Source: Rhizobium sp. CCGE531 (GTDB lineage: Bacteria > Pseudomonadota > Alphaproteobacteria > Rhizobiales > Rhizobiaceae). From it: a stretch of DNA of 64,000 bases. The position numbers were made by a program, and so were the translations under genes. The notes beneath the pieces are model-generated. The model worked only from the letters and a program-made list of their open reading frames with translations. It ran no database searches and was not told the origin of the DNA. Numbering within the stretch: position 1 is the stretch's first letter; every line of letters starts with the position of its first letter. Below, piece after piece: positions 41,518 through 49,909 of this stretch. The stretch lies in contig NZ_CP032685.1 of NCBI RefSeq assembly GCF_003627795.1, forward strand, positions 1,364,001 to 1,428,000, read 5' to 3'.

Positions 41518-43254
41518 TCAGAAGAGCGCGCCCGCCAACAGATCCTCATCGCTCGCCGAGGCTGGGCGGCTTTGGGCCACAGGATTCACCACGCCGAAGA
41601 TGCCGGCGTGGATCTCGCGTTCGGCGGCCATGGTATAGATTTTGAAAATGCGCTCGGAAATGGCCGCCACGGGCGATTCCAATCCGGCCATGTCGGCAAA
41701 TGCGCGGCGCGCAAGCCCGGCCTCACTGGTGCAGGAGGCCAGGGTTCCCCCGATCTCGGAACGGAAATCCAGACAGGCGGCAATTTCGGCCACTTGCGAC
41801 GTCATGGCCTCGCCGCATTGGCGCAGTTCCCGCATGTTCAGATCCATCGACACTCCGGTGTCGCCGATATGGACGAGAGCCACGTCGATATGGCCGCCGA
41901 GACCGGAAGAATTTTCCGGCTCGTCGGCCTGCCGCCAGTCCTTGAGGCCGGTGGCCTGCGTTTCAAGCCTGCCGAGCCCGACCAGTAGCTTCTCGGCATC
42001 CTCGTCGAGCAGCGATGCAAACGACCGCAATTCGCCGGCGACAACATTGATTGCCCGCCCGTCTTCACCAAGTTTGCCGCAGCGCAGATTGGTGTTGAGC
42101 GCCATATATTGAATATCGCGCCGTACGAGCTGAATGGTCTGAATGCTTGTGGTTAGTTCCTTGACCATTTCCGACGTCGTCTCGCTAAGCCGGTTTGCTC
42201 CAGCCGCGGCAACGTCAATGCGATCGACAACCGCCCGGGCGGCGGAAAGATCGCCGCGCAGCGAATGGATCGGGCTCTTTCCGTCCTGACCGCTCTGCGA
42301 CATCATCGTCCGGTAGAGGTCGAGCAGCTTGCCGATATCGCCGCTGAAGCCGCGGATATTGTCGACGATCCTGGCGGTCTCGCGGTCGAACCCCTTTGTC
42401 GTCTCGCCAAGCAACGCGAAGATCAGCGTCATCGTCAATTGCGAGAGGCGCTGGCGGTCGGAGGCGGAAAGACCGGCCGGAGCTTCGGATGTGAGATAGG
42501 CTTCGGTCATCGCGTGAGCAGCCTGGCAATGCTCGACCCTCTGCAGCGTGATATCGCCGATCTGCATGGCGGAGAGCGTGTGGGCGACCTTGCTCTGGAT
42601 CTTGCGCGCCAGACCGGCAACCGTGTCCGCCAACTCCGAAAGATTGCGGCGCTTAACCTGGATCTCCCCGGCATTCGACACGAGGCGCTGGGCAATGGAC
42701 GATATGCCATTCAGACACTGGGCCAGCGAACCGTCCTCATTGGCAGCGGCAGCTTCGATCTGGGCCTCGAGCAAGCGGATCTGCAGCGACAGCGCCTTGA
42801 CCTCCTTGGAGGCGAATTCGATGCGCTCGACGATTTCGCTGGCGAAGCTCGAAAAATCCGGGATGCGCGCACCCGCTATTTTGGCGGTCGCGGCAAAGGT
42901 TCTCAGATAGCGCAGCGTTTCTTCCATCGAGAGCACATGCTCTGAAAGCGATTGCCCGGTCTGGCCGATCGAAGCCACGCACGCGTGGCGCCGCGCTTCG
43001 GCCGGTGGCAATTTGTTCAGCAGATCCACCGTCTGGAGAAGGCGAGCCGTCGCTTCGGCAGCGTCCTCCTCCTTTAGGGAACTGCCAATATGTTCCAGCA
43101 GGCTGACCAGCTTGGCGAGAGCTTCCGCGACGGTGACGAGGACCGCGCCGCCACCCAGGAAGCGCTGCTCGATCTGCAATCGGGCGCTTTCCAGACGATC
43201 GACGAAGCTATCCGTCGAAGGGGTAAATTGTCGGCTTGTCGCTGCATACGCCAT
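41518..43254 (-). CDS. Soluble chemoreceptor-like (MCP signalling domain) protein
   Basis: 578 residues from the ATG at 43254 (MAYAATSRQFTPST); an ATG nine codons earlier (43281) is possible. No transmembrane helix. It is mostly helical and coiled coil. Near residue 385 the text IQYMALNTNLRCGKLGEDGR then AINVVAGELRSFA follows the hairpin tip of methyl-accepting chemotaxis proteins, where the consensus is roughly IAxLALNAAIEAARAGExGR. The EAA is replaced by LRC here. Earlier helices contain KALSLQIRLLEAQIEAAAAN, which looks like a second related hairpin. A signalling scaffold role is likely; CheA binding is uncertain. It stands alone, convergent with the kinase gene. Confidence 0.65.
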   Translation of the reverse strand: MAYAATSRQFTPSTDSFVDRLESARLQIEQRFLGGGAVLVTVAEALAKLVSLLEHIGSSLKEEDAAEATARLLQTVDLLNKLPPAEARRHACVASIGQTGQSLSEHVLSMEETLRYLRTFAATAKIAGARIPDFSSFASEIVERIEFASKEVKALSLQIRLLEAQIEAAAANEDGSLAQCLNGISSIAQRLVSNAGEIQVKRRNLSELADTVAGLARKIQSKVAHTLSAMQIGDITLQRVEHCQAAHAMTEAYLTSEAPAGLSASDRQRLSQLTMTLIFALLGETTKGFDRETARIVDNIRGFSGDIGKLLDLYRTMMSQSGQDGKSPIHSLRGDLSAARAVVDRIDVAAAGANRLSETTSEMVKELTTSIQTIQLVRRDIQYMALNTNLRCGKLGEDGRAINVVAGELRSFASLLDEDAEKLLVGLGRLETQATGLKDWRQADEPENSSGLGGHIDVALVHIGDTGVSMDLNMRELRQCGEAMTSQVAEIAACLDFRSEIGGTLASCTSEAGLARRAFADMAGLESPVAAISERIFKIYTMAAEREIHAGIFGVVNPVAQSRPASASDEDLLAGALF

Positions 43255-43401
43255 ACTGTCTTGGACTCCGCCTAGGACCATCCCGGGAAACTAAGAGGAA
43301 CAGAAAAATACGGAGTTAACGCCGAGGACGAAACAGGGACGCTTCCCCACTGCTGCCCCCCGAGCGCCGGATGGATCGCACAAGCCGCCTGGGTTCCCAA
43401 A

Positions 43402-43446
43402 AAAACTCAAGAGCCTGCCGCACCGATCCATAGCCGGCGCGGCAGG
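43402..43446 (-). terminator. Intrinsic terminator of the alpha/beta hydrolase genes
   Basis: On the minus strand CCTGCCGC and GCGGCAGG (plus-strand 43439-43446 and 43414-43421) form a perfect 8-bp stem, followed shortly by GAGTTTTTTTGGG. It lies nine bases past the hydrolase stop at 43455. Confidence 0.75.
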
Positions 43447-43454
43447 GCCTGATA

Positions 43455-44297
43455 TCAGCCTAGGAAAGCGCGGATCTCGGCTGCGATCTCGGCCGCATGC
43501 GTTTCGAGCGCGAAATGGCCGGTATCGAGGAATTTGACGATCGCCTCGGGAATGTCCCGGCGGTAGGCCTCGGCACCGGGCGGCAGGAAGAAGGGATCGT
43601 GCTTACCCCAGACCGCCAGCAAGCGCGGCTTGTAAGTACGGAAGTACTCCTGAAAGGTCGGATAGAGCGCGACGTTGCTCTTGTAATCGCCGAAGAGATC
43701 GAGCTGTACTTTCTCCGCGCCAGGGCGCGCCAGATAGAAACTATCGAGCGAATAGCCGTCCGGAGAGATCCTGGCAGCATCCGGAACGCCATGGGTGTAT
43801 TGCCACATCGTTGCTTCCGGCTCCAGGAAAGCCTCCAGCGCACTGCGGTTTTCCTCCGAGGCCTCGCGCCAATAGGCCTCGATCGGGTTCCAGCCTTCGC
43901 TCAGGCCCTCCTCATAGGCATTGCCGTTCTGGGAAATGATCGCGGTGATCCGTTCCGGATGCTTCACCGCCAGCCGGAACCCGGTCGGCGCGCCATAGTC
44001 GAAGACATAGACGGCATAGCGATCGAACCCCACGATTTCGGTGAAGCGGTCGATCGTCTCGGCGATGCTGTCGAAACTGTTGCTGCCTTTCGGCGCGTCG
44101 GATTGCCCGAAGCCCGGCAGATCCGGCGCGATGATATGGTAGCGATCGGCCAGGAGCGGGATGAGATCGCGATACATATGGCTGGAGCTGGGGAAGCCAT
44201 GCAGCAGCAGGAGCTTGGGCGCACCGGACAAACCTGCCTCGCGATAGAAGACTTTGACACCTTCGACATTGACGGTGCGATAGTTGATATCAGCCAT
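43455..44297 (-). CDS. Alpha/beta hydrolase, epoxide hydrolase/haloalkane dehalogenase type
   Basis: 280 residues, ATG preceded by AAGGACCTTATC. LLLHGFPSSSHMYRDLIPLL (31-50) holds the oxyanion HG, and the nucleophile elbow is VFDYGAPTG, with aspartate rather than serine, as in epoxide hydrolases and dehalogenases. The catalytic histidine is in DTGHFALETHAAEI near the end. Substrate unknown. Probably co-transcribed with the second hydrolase 56 bp upstream. Confidence 0.87.
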   Translation of the reverse strand: MADINYRTVNVEGVKVFYREAGLSGAPKLLLLHGFPSSSHMYRDLIPLLADRYHIIAPDLPGFGQSDAPKGSNSFDSIAETIDRFTEIVGFDRYAVYVFDYGAPTGFRLAVKHPERITAIISQNGNAYEEGLSEGWNPIEAYWREASEENRSALEAFLEPEATMWQYTHGVPDAARISPDGYSLDSFYLARPGAEKVQLDLFGDYKSNVALYPTFQEYFRTYKPRLLAVWGKHDPFFLPPGAEAYRRDIPEAIVKFLDTGHFALETHAAEIAAEIRAFLG

Positions 44298-44353
44298 GAT
44301 AAGGTCCTTTCATAACCTTCCTAGTTGAATTTCTGGAGTTACAGATTAAGAAT

Positions 44354-45040
44354 TCAAATCGTGGCGACGGCATCCCTGATGACATCGATGACGGCGGCCG
44401 GCGCCGTAACCATCGGCATGTGATCGGCCGGGATGGAGCATTGCTCCGCCTTCATGCGTGCCGCCATGAAGCGCTGGTTGTCGACCCGGATCATCCGGTC
44501 TTCCTCGGCGATCAGGAACCACGCCGGACGGTCCTTCCAGAGCGGACGGACGACGGGAACGGTGATACATGCCGGCGAGATCGGTCGCTGCGAGGCAGCC
44601 AGAACAGCCAGTTCATCGGCCTTCGCGTTCTGGGCAAAGGCCGTGGCGAACGCATCCTGAGGAAGGTAGATCAGCCCGTGGCTGTCTGGCGCCAGCTTCG
44701 GCGCCTGCGGATGCGGCTCGCCGCGATAGAAGACATTGGCGACCGTCTCGCCTTCATCCGGGGCAAGCGCTGCGACATAGACCAACGCTTTGACTTTTTC
44801 GCTGCGAACAGCGGCAATCACGGCACCGGCATAGGCATGACCGACCAGAACGACCGGCCCTCTCGTCCGTTCCAAAGCACGTTCGAGGGCCGCGACATCA
44901 TCGGCAAATGACGTCAAAGGCAGCGGCGCGGCGGTTACCGAAAAGCCGGAGGTCGTCAATGGCACGATCACCTTTGCCCAGCCCGATCCATCCGCCCAAG
45001 CGCCATGGACAAGAACAACATCTGCATTTTGCGACGACAT
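44354..45040 (-). CDS. Alpha/beta hydrolase-fold protein lacking the serine nucleophile
   Basis: 228 residues from the ATG at 45040, preceded by AGGAAGAAAGCTG; the frame opens at 45079. VVLVHGAWADGSGWAKVIVPL is the oxyanion region. The elbow reads VVLVGHAYAGAVIAAV, where the usual G-H-S-x-G-G serine is alanine. Histidine of the triad may be that in IPADHMPMV. Related rhizobial proteins share this GHAYAG form as I recall, so it is probably not a sequencing error. It may bind rather than hydrolyse, or use another residue. Confidence 0.82.
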   Translation of the reverse strand: MSSQNADVVLVHGAWADGSGWAKVIVPLTTSGFSVTAAPLPLTSFADDVAALERALERTRGPVVLVGHAYAGAVIAAVRSEKVKALVYVAALAPDEGETVANVFYRGEPHPQAPKLAPDSHGLIYLPQDAFATAFAQNAKADELAVLAASQRPISPACITVPVVRPLWKDRPAWFLIAEEDRMIRVDNQRFMAARMKAEQCSIPADHMPMVTAPAAVIDVIRDAVATI

Positions 45041-45066
45041 CAGCTTTCTTCCTGTGACTCGAGATA

Positions 45067-45099
45067 AGTAACCGTTCAAATTGCCATAATAGGGTTACT
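45067..45099. promoter_or_regulatory. Candidate operator in the hydrolase/CGNR divergent promoter
   Basis: AGTAACC (45067-45073) and GGTTACT (45093-45099) form a perfect 7-bp inverted repeat with a 19-bp spacer containing CATAAT. It lies 27 bp before the second hydrolase gene and 100 bp before the CGNR gene. Likely target of the CGNR regulator (inference). Confidence 0.45.
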
Positions 45100-45199
45100 A
45101 CTGGCGATCATAACTTGTCAAGCGACTTTTGACGGGTTATATCCGAGGCAGATTTTCGAGAAGCGCTCGACATCCCGTCGGCCCAAACTAGGAGTTGAG

Positions 45200-45814
45200 A
45201 TGGACAACCACTCCCCCGCCATTTTTGTCGGCGATACGCTGGGGCTGGATTTCCTGAATTCGGTGGCGACGCCGTTCGATGTGCCAATTGACTGGCTCGA
45301 GGATGGTGAAGGTTTTCTTCGCTGGCTGGAACAGGCTGGGCTGGTAGCGCCAGAGACGCTCGCAGCCATGCGCAAACAGGCGCTGCCTAGCGAACTCGAC
45401 AAGGTTGCCGATCAGGCGCGAGCCTTGCGCGAGTGGTTCAGAGCTTTCGTACACACGCACAAGGGCAGGCCGCTGGGCTCGAGCATGCTGGGAGAGTTGG
45501 AACCTCTGAATCGCCTGCTGGAACGCGACGAGGGCTTTGGGCGTATCGTGGCGAAAGAGGCGGGTGCCGGCCTCGACTTTCAACCGGCGCGAAAATGGCG
45601 CTCGCCGGATGCGCTTCTGCTACCGATCGGCGAGGCGCTTGCCCGCTTTGTCTGCACGGAAGATTTCTCAAACGTGAAGGCCTGTGAAGGCCACGCATGC
45701 ACGCTGATGTTCGTCGACCACACGCGCGGCCACCGCAGACGCTGGTGCAGCATGGCCATGTGCGGCAACCGTGCCAAGCAGGCTGCCCATCGGCATCGCC
45801 TCAAGCAAAGCTAA
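45200..45814 (+). CDS. CGNR zinc-finger/ABATE-domain regulator
   Basis: 204 residues, ATG preceded by TAGGAGTTGAG. The N-terminal ABATE domain (GDTLGLDFLNSVATP, about 11-25) is a putative ligand sensor. The C-terminal zinc finger has ACEGHACTLMFVDHTRGHRR followed by RWCSMAMCGNRAKQAAHR, with the four cysteines and the CGNR tetrad intact. Members are presumed stress-responsive transcription regulators. Divergent from the two hydrolase genes, so probably their regulator. Confidence 0.9.
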   Translation: MDNHSPAIFVGDTLGLDFLNSVATPFDVPIDWLEDGEGFLRWLEQAGLVAPETLAAMRKQALPSELDKVADQARALREWFRAFVHTHKGRPLGSSMLGELEPLNRLLERDEGFGRIVAKEAGAGLDFQPARKWRSPDALLLPIGEALARFVCTEDFSNVKACEGHACTLMFVDHTRGHRRRWCSMAMCGNRAKQAAHRHRLKQS

Positions 45815-45818
45815 TATC

Positions 45819-45860
45819 GGGCGACCGCGCCGGCCCTTTCAAAAGCCGGCGCGGTCGCCC
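45819..45860. terminator. Perfect 16-bp hairpin between convergent genes
   Basis: GGGCGACCGCGCCGGC (45819-45834) pairs exactly with GCCGGCGCGGTCGCCC (45845-45860) over a CCTTTCAAAA loop. It starts five bases after the CGNR stop and lies before the patatin gene end at 45889. No T run on either strand, but the symmetry suits two-way termination. Confidence 0.7.
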
Positions 45861-45888
45861 GCACTATCTATTCGCTCGAAACCTCGGC

Positions 45889-47046
45889 TCAGACCGGATC
45901 TTCCCGGTGCAAATCATGGATGGCGACGGCATCGTCGGTGAAGGGCGGCAGCAGCCATTCGCTATGGCGCAGCGTGCGCTTGGTATCCTCCAGTCCCATA
46001 TCCCAATGCTCGCGCATCGAGGTGCCAGAGAACTCATAGTCCTTGGCGTGGCCTTCGTAGTTCTTGTGCTGGTAGATCAGATGCACGATGTTGACGACGC
46101 CGGCATCGGAATAATCGGCAATCAGCTCTTCCTCCTCCCGGGTCAACTGATCCTTCGGAACGCGCTTCAATGCACCCAGGAGCTTCATCTTCAGCCCGTG
46201 AATGCGCTTGAAATTGTCGGTGTTCTGCCGCGTGCGGCTGGAATACATGATGTCCTTGTGACGCGACAGCACGTCCGGCATGCTACGCGGAAGCACGCCG
46301 CGGGCGCTGAACAGATCCACCTGGAACACGAGCGAGCTCCGGTCTTCCTCCTGATCGAGCAGATATTGCAGCGGCGTGTTGGAGACGATGCCGCCGTCCC
46401 AATAATACTCGCCTTCGATGCGGACCGACGGCAAGGCGGGCGGCAGGGCGCCGCTCGCCATGATGTGCTCGGGGCCGATGCGAAGATTGTCGGTATCGAA
46501 ATAAACGAAATTGCCGGTGCGGACATTCACCGCGCCGACGCTGAAGCGCTTCTTGCCATCGTTCAGCAGGTCGAAATCGATCAGCATCTCCAACGTCTTC
46601 TTCAGCTCCGCTGAATCGTAGAAGCTGGTCGCACCTTCGGCTCCCGGCAATTCCAGCCAGGGATTGGGGAAGCGCGGCTTGAAAAAGCCGGGCTGACCCA
46701 TGGTCATCGTCATCCACGAGCTGGTGCGATTGCGGATATCGCGGAAGAAATCGCCTTCCGGCGTATAGGCCCAGATCTTGCGGCCGGAGATGATCTGCCA
46801 GAACTGTTCGAGGCGCTGCAGGCGCCGGCTCGGCTCATTGCCGGCGATGATCGCCGCGTTGACCGCGCCGATCGAGACACCCGAAAGCCAGGTGGGCTCG
46901 CATCCTGCTTCGGCAAGCGCCTGATAAACGCCGGCCTGATAGGCGCCGAGCGCGCCGCCGCCCTGGAAGACCAGGGCAACGCGATCATATTGCGCGGCGA
47001 TTTCCGGGATGGTCGGCGCTGCCGCCTTGGTGTTTCGTTCGAGCAC
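45889..47046 (-). CDS. Patatin-like phospholipase with DUF3734 C-terminus
   Basis: 385 residues. LVFQGGGALGAYQAGVYQAL (24-43) is the oxyanion glycine loop, GVSIGAVNAAI holds the catalytic serine, and YYWDGGIVSNTP supplies the aspartate of the Ser-Asp dyad. The C-terminal 130 residues match DUF3734. No signal peptide, so probably cytoplasmic. It lies just downstream of acetoacetate decarboxylase on the same strand, across from 3-hydroxybutyrate dehydrogenase. A role on intracellular polyhydroxybutyrate or related esters is inferred from this context. Confidence 0.9.
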   Translation of the reverse strand: MLERNTKAAAPTIPEIAAQYDRVALVFQGGGALGAYQAGVYQALAEAGCEPTWLSGVSIGAVNAAIIAGNEPSRRLQRLEQFWQIISGRKIWAYTPEGDFFRDIRNRTSSWMTMTMGQPGFFKPRFPNPWLELPGAEGATSFYDSAELKKTLEMLIDFDLLNDGKKRFSVGAVNVRTGNFVYFDTDNLRIGPEHIMASGALPPALPSVRIEGEYYWDGGIVSNTPLQYLLDQEEDRSSLVFQVDLFSARGVLPRSMPDVLSRHKDIMYSSRTRQNTDNFKRIHGLKMKLLGALKRVPKDQLTREEEELIADYSDAGVVNIVHLIYQHKNYEGHAKDYEFSGTSMREHWDMGLEDTKRTLRHSEWLLPPFTDDAVAIHDLHREDPV

Positions 47047-47084
47047 GGTCCGTCTCCACTATGGTCTAACAATAAGGCTTTCGA

Positions 47085-47831
47085 TTACCTGCGCTCGGCG
47101 AGATAGTCGTGAACGACCTCGCCCAGCCCGAGCGTCAGATCGGCGGTGAAATGAACGGCCGAAACCACTTCGAGAACCGGCAGCCGCGCGACATCGGCCA
47201 TGACATGCGGCCTGAGATCGAGGGCGGCGGGCGAAGTCCAGGCTTCCTTAATGGTAATATCGGTCAGATAATAGCGCACGAGCTCGCAAATGCGTGGACT
47301 GGCGTCGACATGCGGCACGATCTTGATCAGGAAGTTGGGCTCGGACAGAGCGGCCAGAAGCGGTCCCTGATCGACCGGCTTATGCTTGTAACCCATCGTT
47401 CCGGTGGCGCAGAGGACGCTGCCGTAATGCAGCGTGCCGACGATGACCTCGCCTTCGTTGACGATCTTCGGATTGGCCAGCTTCTTGGGAAAGCCCCAGA
47501 TCTCGCGGCCGCCGGTGATCGGCGCATCGTCGTCCAGATACATGGAGTGGACATAACCGCCCCGTTGCCCGCGATATCGCACGGGAATGACCTGTCCCGT
47601 CTCGGTATAGTCGCCGAAACCGGTGGAGTCGGGCATGCGGATGAACTCGTATTTCACCAGCGGCTCGTCGATCTCGAGCGGCTCCGGCACGACAGCCTCA
47701 AGCGCTTCGCGCGTGGTGCGGTAGGTGATGATGATATATTCGCGATTGAAGAACCGGTAGGGTCCTGGGGGATAGGAAGGATTGGTCAGCGGCATCGCAT
47801 AGGCATGCTTGAGAATGTCTTCGACCTTCAT
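47085..47831 (-). CDS. adc: Acetoacetate decarboxylase
   Basis: 248 residues from the ATG at 47831 ([20 protein letters not shown]); the frame extends to 47951 but the longer start exceeds the family length (about 245). Converts acetoacetate to acetone and CO2 through a lysine Schiff base; the lysine is in [31 protein letters not shown] and [16 protein letters not shown] are also family text. Coupled with 3-hydroxybutyrate dehydrogenase across the shared promoter region. Confidence 0.9.
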   Translation of the reverse strand: MKVEDILKHAYAMPLTNPSYPPGPYRFFNREYIIITYRTTREALEAVVPEPLEIDEPLVKYEFIRMPDSTGFGDYTETGQVIPVRYRGQRGGYVHSMYLDDDAPITGGREIWGFPKKLANPKIVNEGEVIVGTLHYGSVLCATGTMGYKHKPVDQGPLLAALSEPNFLIKIVPHVDASPRICELVRYYLTDITIKEAWTSPAALDLRPHVMADVARLPVLEVVSAVHFTADLTLGLGEVVHDYLAERR

Positions 47832-48036
47832 CGTATTTTCCGTCGTTGGAGGAAATCGCCGGGCACCGGAGCGGAAACTTGCACGGTTGCATGACAGTGA
47901 AGTGTCAGCTGCCAAATGGTTGCGCGGGAGCGAACCTGCCACTGTTATCAAAGCGACATATCCGGCTGGCAGTGTGCGCTTATCTTGAGCATTTCCCTTT
48001 ACCCAACCATGTCATCGCGATTGCGGGAGTAGCCTT

Positions 48037-48825
48037 ATGGGTTCGTTGATTTCGAAGAATGCGCTGGTCACCGGTTCGACGAGCGGTATCGGCCTTGCGA
48101 TCGCGCGCGCCTTTGCCGCCGAAGGCGCGAATGTGACGATCAACGGCCTCGGCGATGCCGATGCGATCGAAAAGGAACGGGCTGCCATCGAAGCCGATTT
48201 CGGCGTGAAGTGCCGCTACTCCGGCGCCAATATGATGAATGGCGAAGAGGTCACCGCCATGGTGCGTGAAGCCGAGGAAGCCTTCGGCAGCCTCGATGTC
48301 CTCGTCAACAATGCCGGCATCCAGTTCGTGGCCCCGATCGAGGAATTTCCCGACGACAAGTGGGAAGCGATCATCCGCATCAACCTCCTTGCCGCCTTCT
48401 ACGCCATCAAGGCCGCCATCCCCGGCATGAAGGCCCGCAAATGGGGCCGCATCATCAACACCTCCTCGGCGCATGCGCTGGTCGCCTCGCCCTTCAAGTC
48501 GGCCTATGTCTCGGCCAAGCACGGCATTACCGGCCTCACCAAGACCATCGCGCTCGAAGCCGCTCAGAACGGCGTCACCGTCAACTCCATCGCGCCCGGC
48601 TATGTCTGGACACCGCTCGTCGAGAAGCAGATCCCCGAGACGATGAAGGCGCGCAACATGACGGAAGAGCAGGTCAAGCACGATGTGCTGCTCGCTGCCC
48701 AGCCGACAAAGGAATTCGTGACCGTCGACGAGGTCGCGGCCATCGCGGTCTTCCTGTGCAGCGACGCTGCCAAGCAGATTACCGGCACGACGCTTTCCGT
48801 CGACGGCGGCTGGACTGCCGAATAA
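48037..48825 (+). CDS. bdhA: 3-hydroxybutyrate dehydrogenase
   Basis: 262 residues, ATG preceded by CGGGAGTAGCCTT. Cytoplasmic short-chain dehydrogenase oxidising D-3-hydroxybutyrate to acetoacetate with NAD. NAD motif TGSTSGIG (12-19), NNAG (91-94), catalytic Ser143/144 region TSSAHAL, Tyr157 and Lys161 in AYVSAK. QIPETMKARNMTEEQV in the substrate lid and the C-terminal ITGTTLSVDGGWTA are typical of BdhA. Used for polyhydroxybutyrate breakdown. Confidence 0.92.
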   Translation: MGSLISKNALVTGSTSGIGLAIARAFAAEGANVTINGLGDADAIEKERAAIEADFGVKCRYSGANMMNGEEVTAMVREAEEAFGSLDVLVNNAGIQFVAPIEEFPDDKWEAIIRINLLAAFYAIKAAIPGMKARKWGRIINTSSAHALVASPFKSAYVSAKHGITGLTKTIALEAAQNGVTVNSIAPGYVWTPLVEKQIPETMKARNMTEEQVKHDVLLAAQPTKEFVTVDEVAAIAVFLCSDAAKQITGTTLSVDGGWTAE

Positions 48826-48837
48826 TAGCAAGATCAT

Positions 48838-48868
48838 AGCCGGCACATGTTCGAAGAACGGGCCGGCT
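48838..48868 (+). terminator. Hairpin after bdhA
   Basis: AGCCGGC (48838-48844) and GCCGGCT (48862-48868) form a 7-bp stem 13 bases after the bdhA stop, followed by TCCTG without a T run. Weak candidate. Confidence 0.35.
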
Positions 48869-48921
48869 TCCTGCAGCCGAAGGCTGCTGCAGTCACATGA
48901 AAACAGAGCAGGAGGCGCATA

Positions 48922-49836
48922 ATGACCGATGAAACACAGGATCCGCTCAGCCGCATCAAGGATGAGATCGTCGATAGCTTTGACGAAGAGCTGGAGATGC
49001 AGCTCGAAGAGGACCGGATGGACGAATTGGTCGCAGAGGGCCTTATCGGCGAAGGCGAAACGGCGCTCGACCGCCGCGTCTATTTCCGCGAACTCTTCCG
49101 CCTTCAGCACGAGCTGGTGCGCCTGCAGGACTGGGTGCAGTACAAGAAGCTCAAGGTCGTCGTACTGTTCGAGGGCCGCGATTCCGCCGGCAAGGGCGGC
49201 GCCATCAAGCGCGTCACGCAGCGCCTCAATCCGCGCGTCTGCCGCGTCGTCGCATTGCCGGCTCCGACCGAGCGCGAGCAGCATCAGTGGTATTTCCAGC
49301 GCTACACCGCCCACCTGCCGACAGCAGGCGAAATGGTGCTGTTCGACCGCAGCTGGTACAATCGCGCCGGCGTCGAGCGCGTCATGGGCTTCTGCTCGCC
49401 CGACGAGCTGGAAGAATTCTTCCGTTCCGTGCCGGATTTCGAGCGCATGCTGGTTCGCTCCGGCATCATTCTCCTGAAATACTGGTTCTCGATCACCGAC
49501 GAGGAGCAGGAATTCCGGTTCAACATGCGCATCCAGGATCCGCTGAAGCAGTGGAAGCTTTCGCCGATGGATCTACAGAGCCGCGTGCACTGGGAAGAAT
49601 ACACCAAGGCAAAGGAAGAAATGCTTGATCGCACGCATATTCCGGAAGCGCCGTGGTGGGTCGTCCAGGCCGTCGACAAGAAGAGGGCGCGTCTCAACTG
49701 TATCGCGCATCTCCTGAAACAGATTCCCTACGAAAACGTGCCGAAGCCGGAAATCGTCCTGCCCGAGCGCCTGCGGAATATAGATTATCATCGCACACCG
49801 GTTCCGCCGGAAATGTACGTGCCCGAAGTCTACTGA
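48922..49836 (+). CDS. ppk2: Polyphosphate kinase 2
   Basis: 304 residues, ATG preceded by CAGGAGGCGCATA. PPK2 proteins move phosphate between polyphosphate and nucleotides, usually in the direction of NTP synthesis. Walker A GRDSAGKGG at 85-93, Walker B VLFDRSWYNR at about 139-148, lid-loop residues in FERMLVRSG, and family text WFSITDEEQEFRFNMRIQDP. Length fits one-domain PPK2. An acidic N-terminal extension (residues 1-50) is common in rhizobial members. Lies directly downstream of the PHB degradation gene. Confidence 0.95.
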   Translation: MTDETQDPLSRIKDEIVDSFDEELEMQLEEDRMDELVAEGLIGEGETALDRRVYFRELFRLQHELVRLQDWVQYKKLKVVVLFEGRDSAGKGGAIKRVTQRLNPRVCRVVALPAPTEREQHQWYFQRYTAHLPTAGEMVLFDRSWYNRAGVERVMGFCSPDELEEFFRSVPDFERMLVRSGIILLKYWFSITDEEQEFRFNMRIQDPLKQWKLSPMDLQSRVHWEEYTKAKEEMLDRTHIPEAPWWVVQAVDKKRARLNCIAHLLKQIPYENVPKPEIVLPERLRNIDYHRTPVPPEMYVPEVY

Positions 49837-49909
49837 CTGGGAACGATGAGGGGTCCGTCTCCGGCAGGCCCCTCAACTCCTAACTCCGCCACCGGCAAGC
49901 AAGGCCGGC

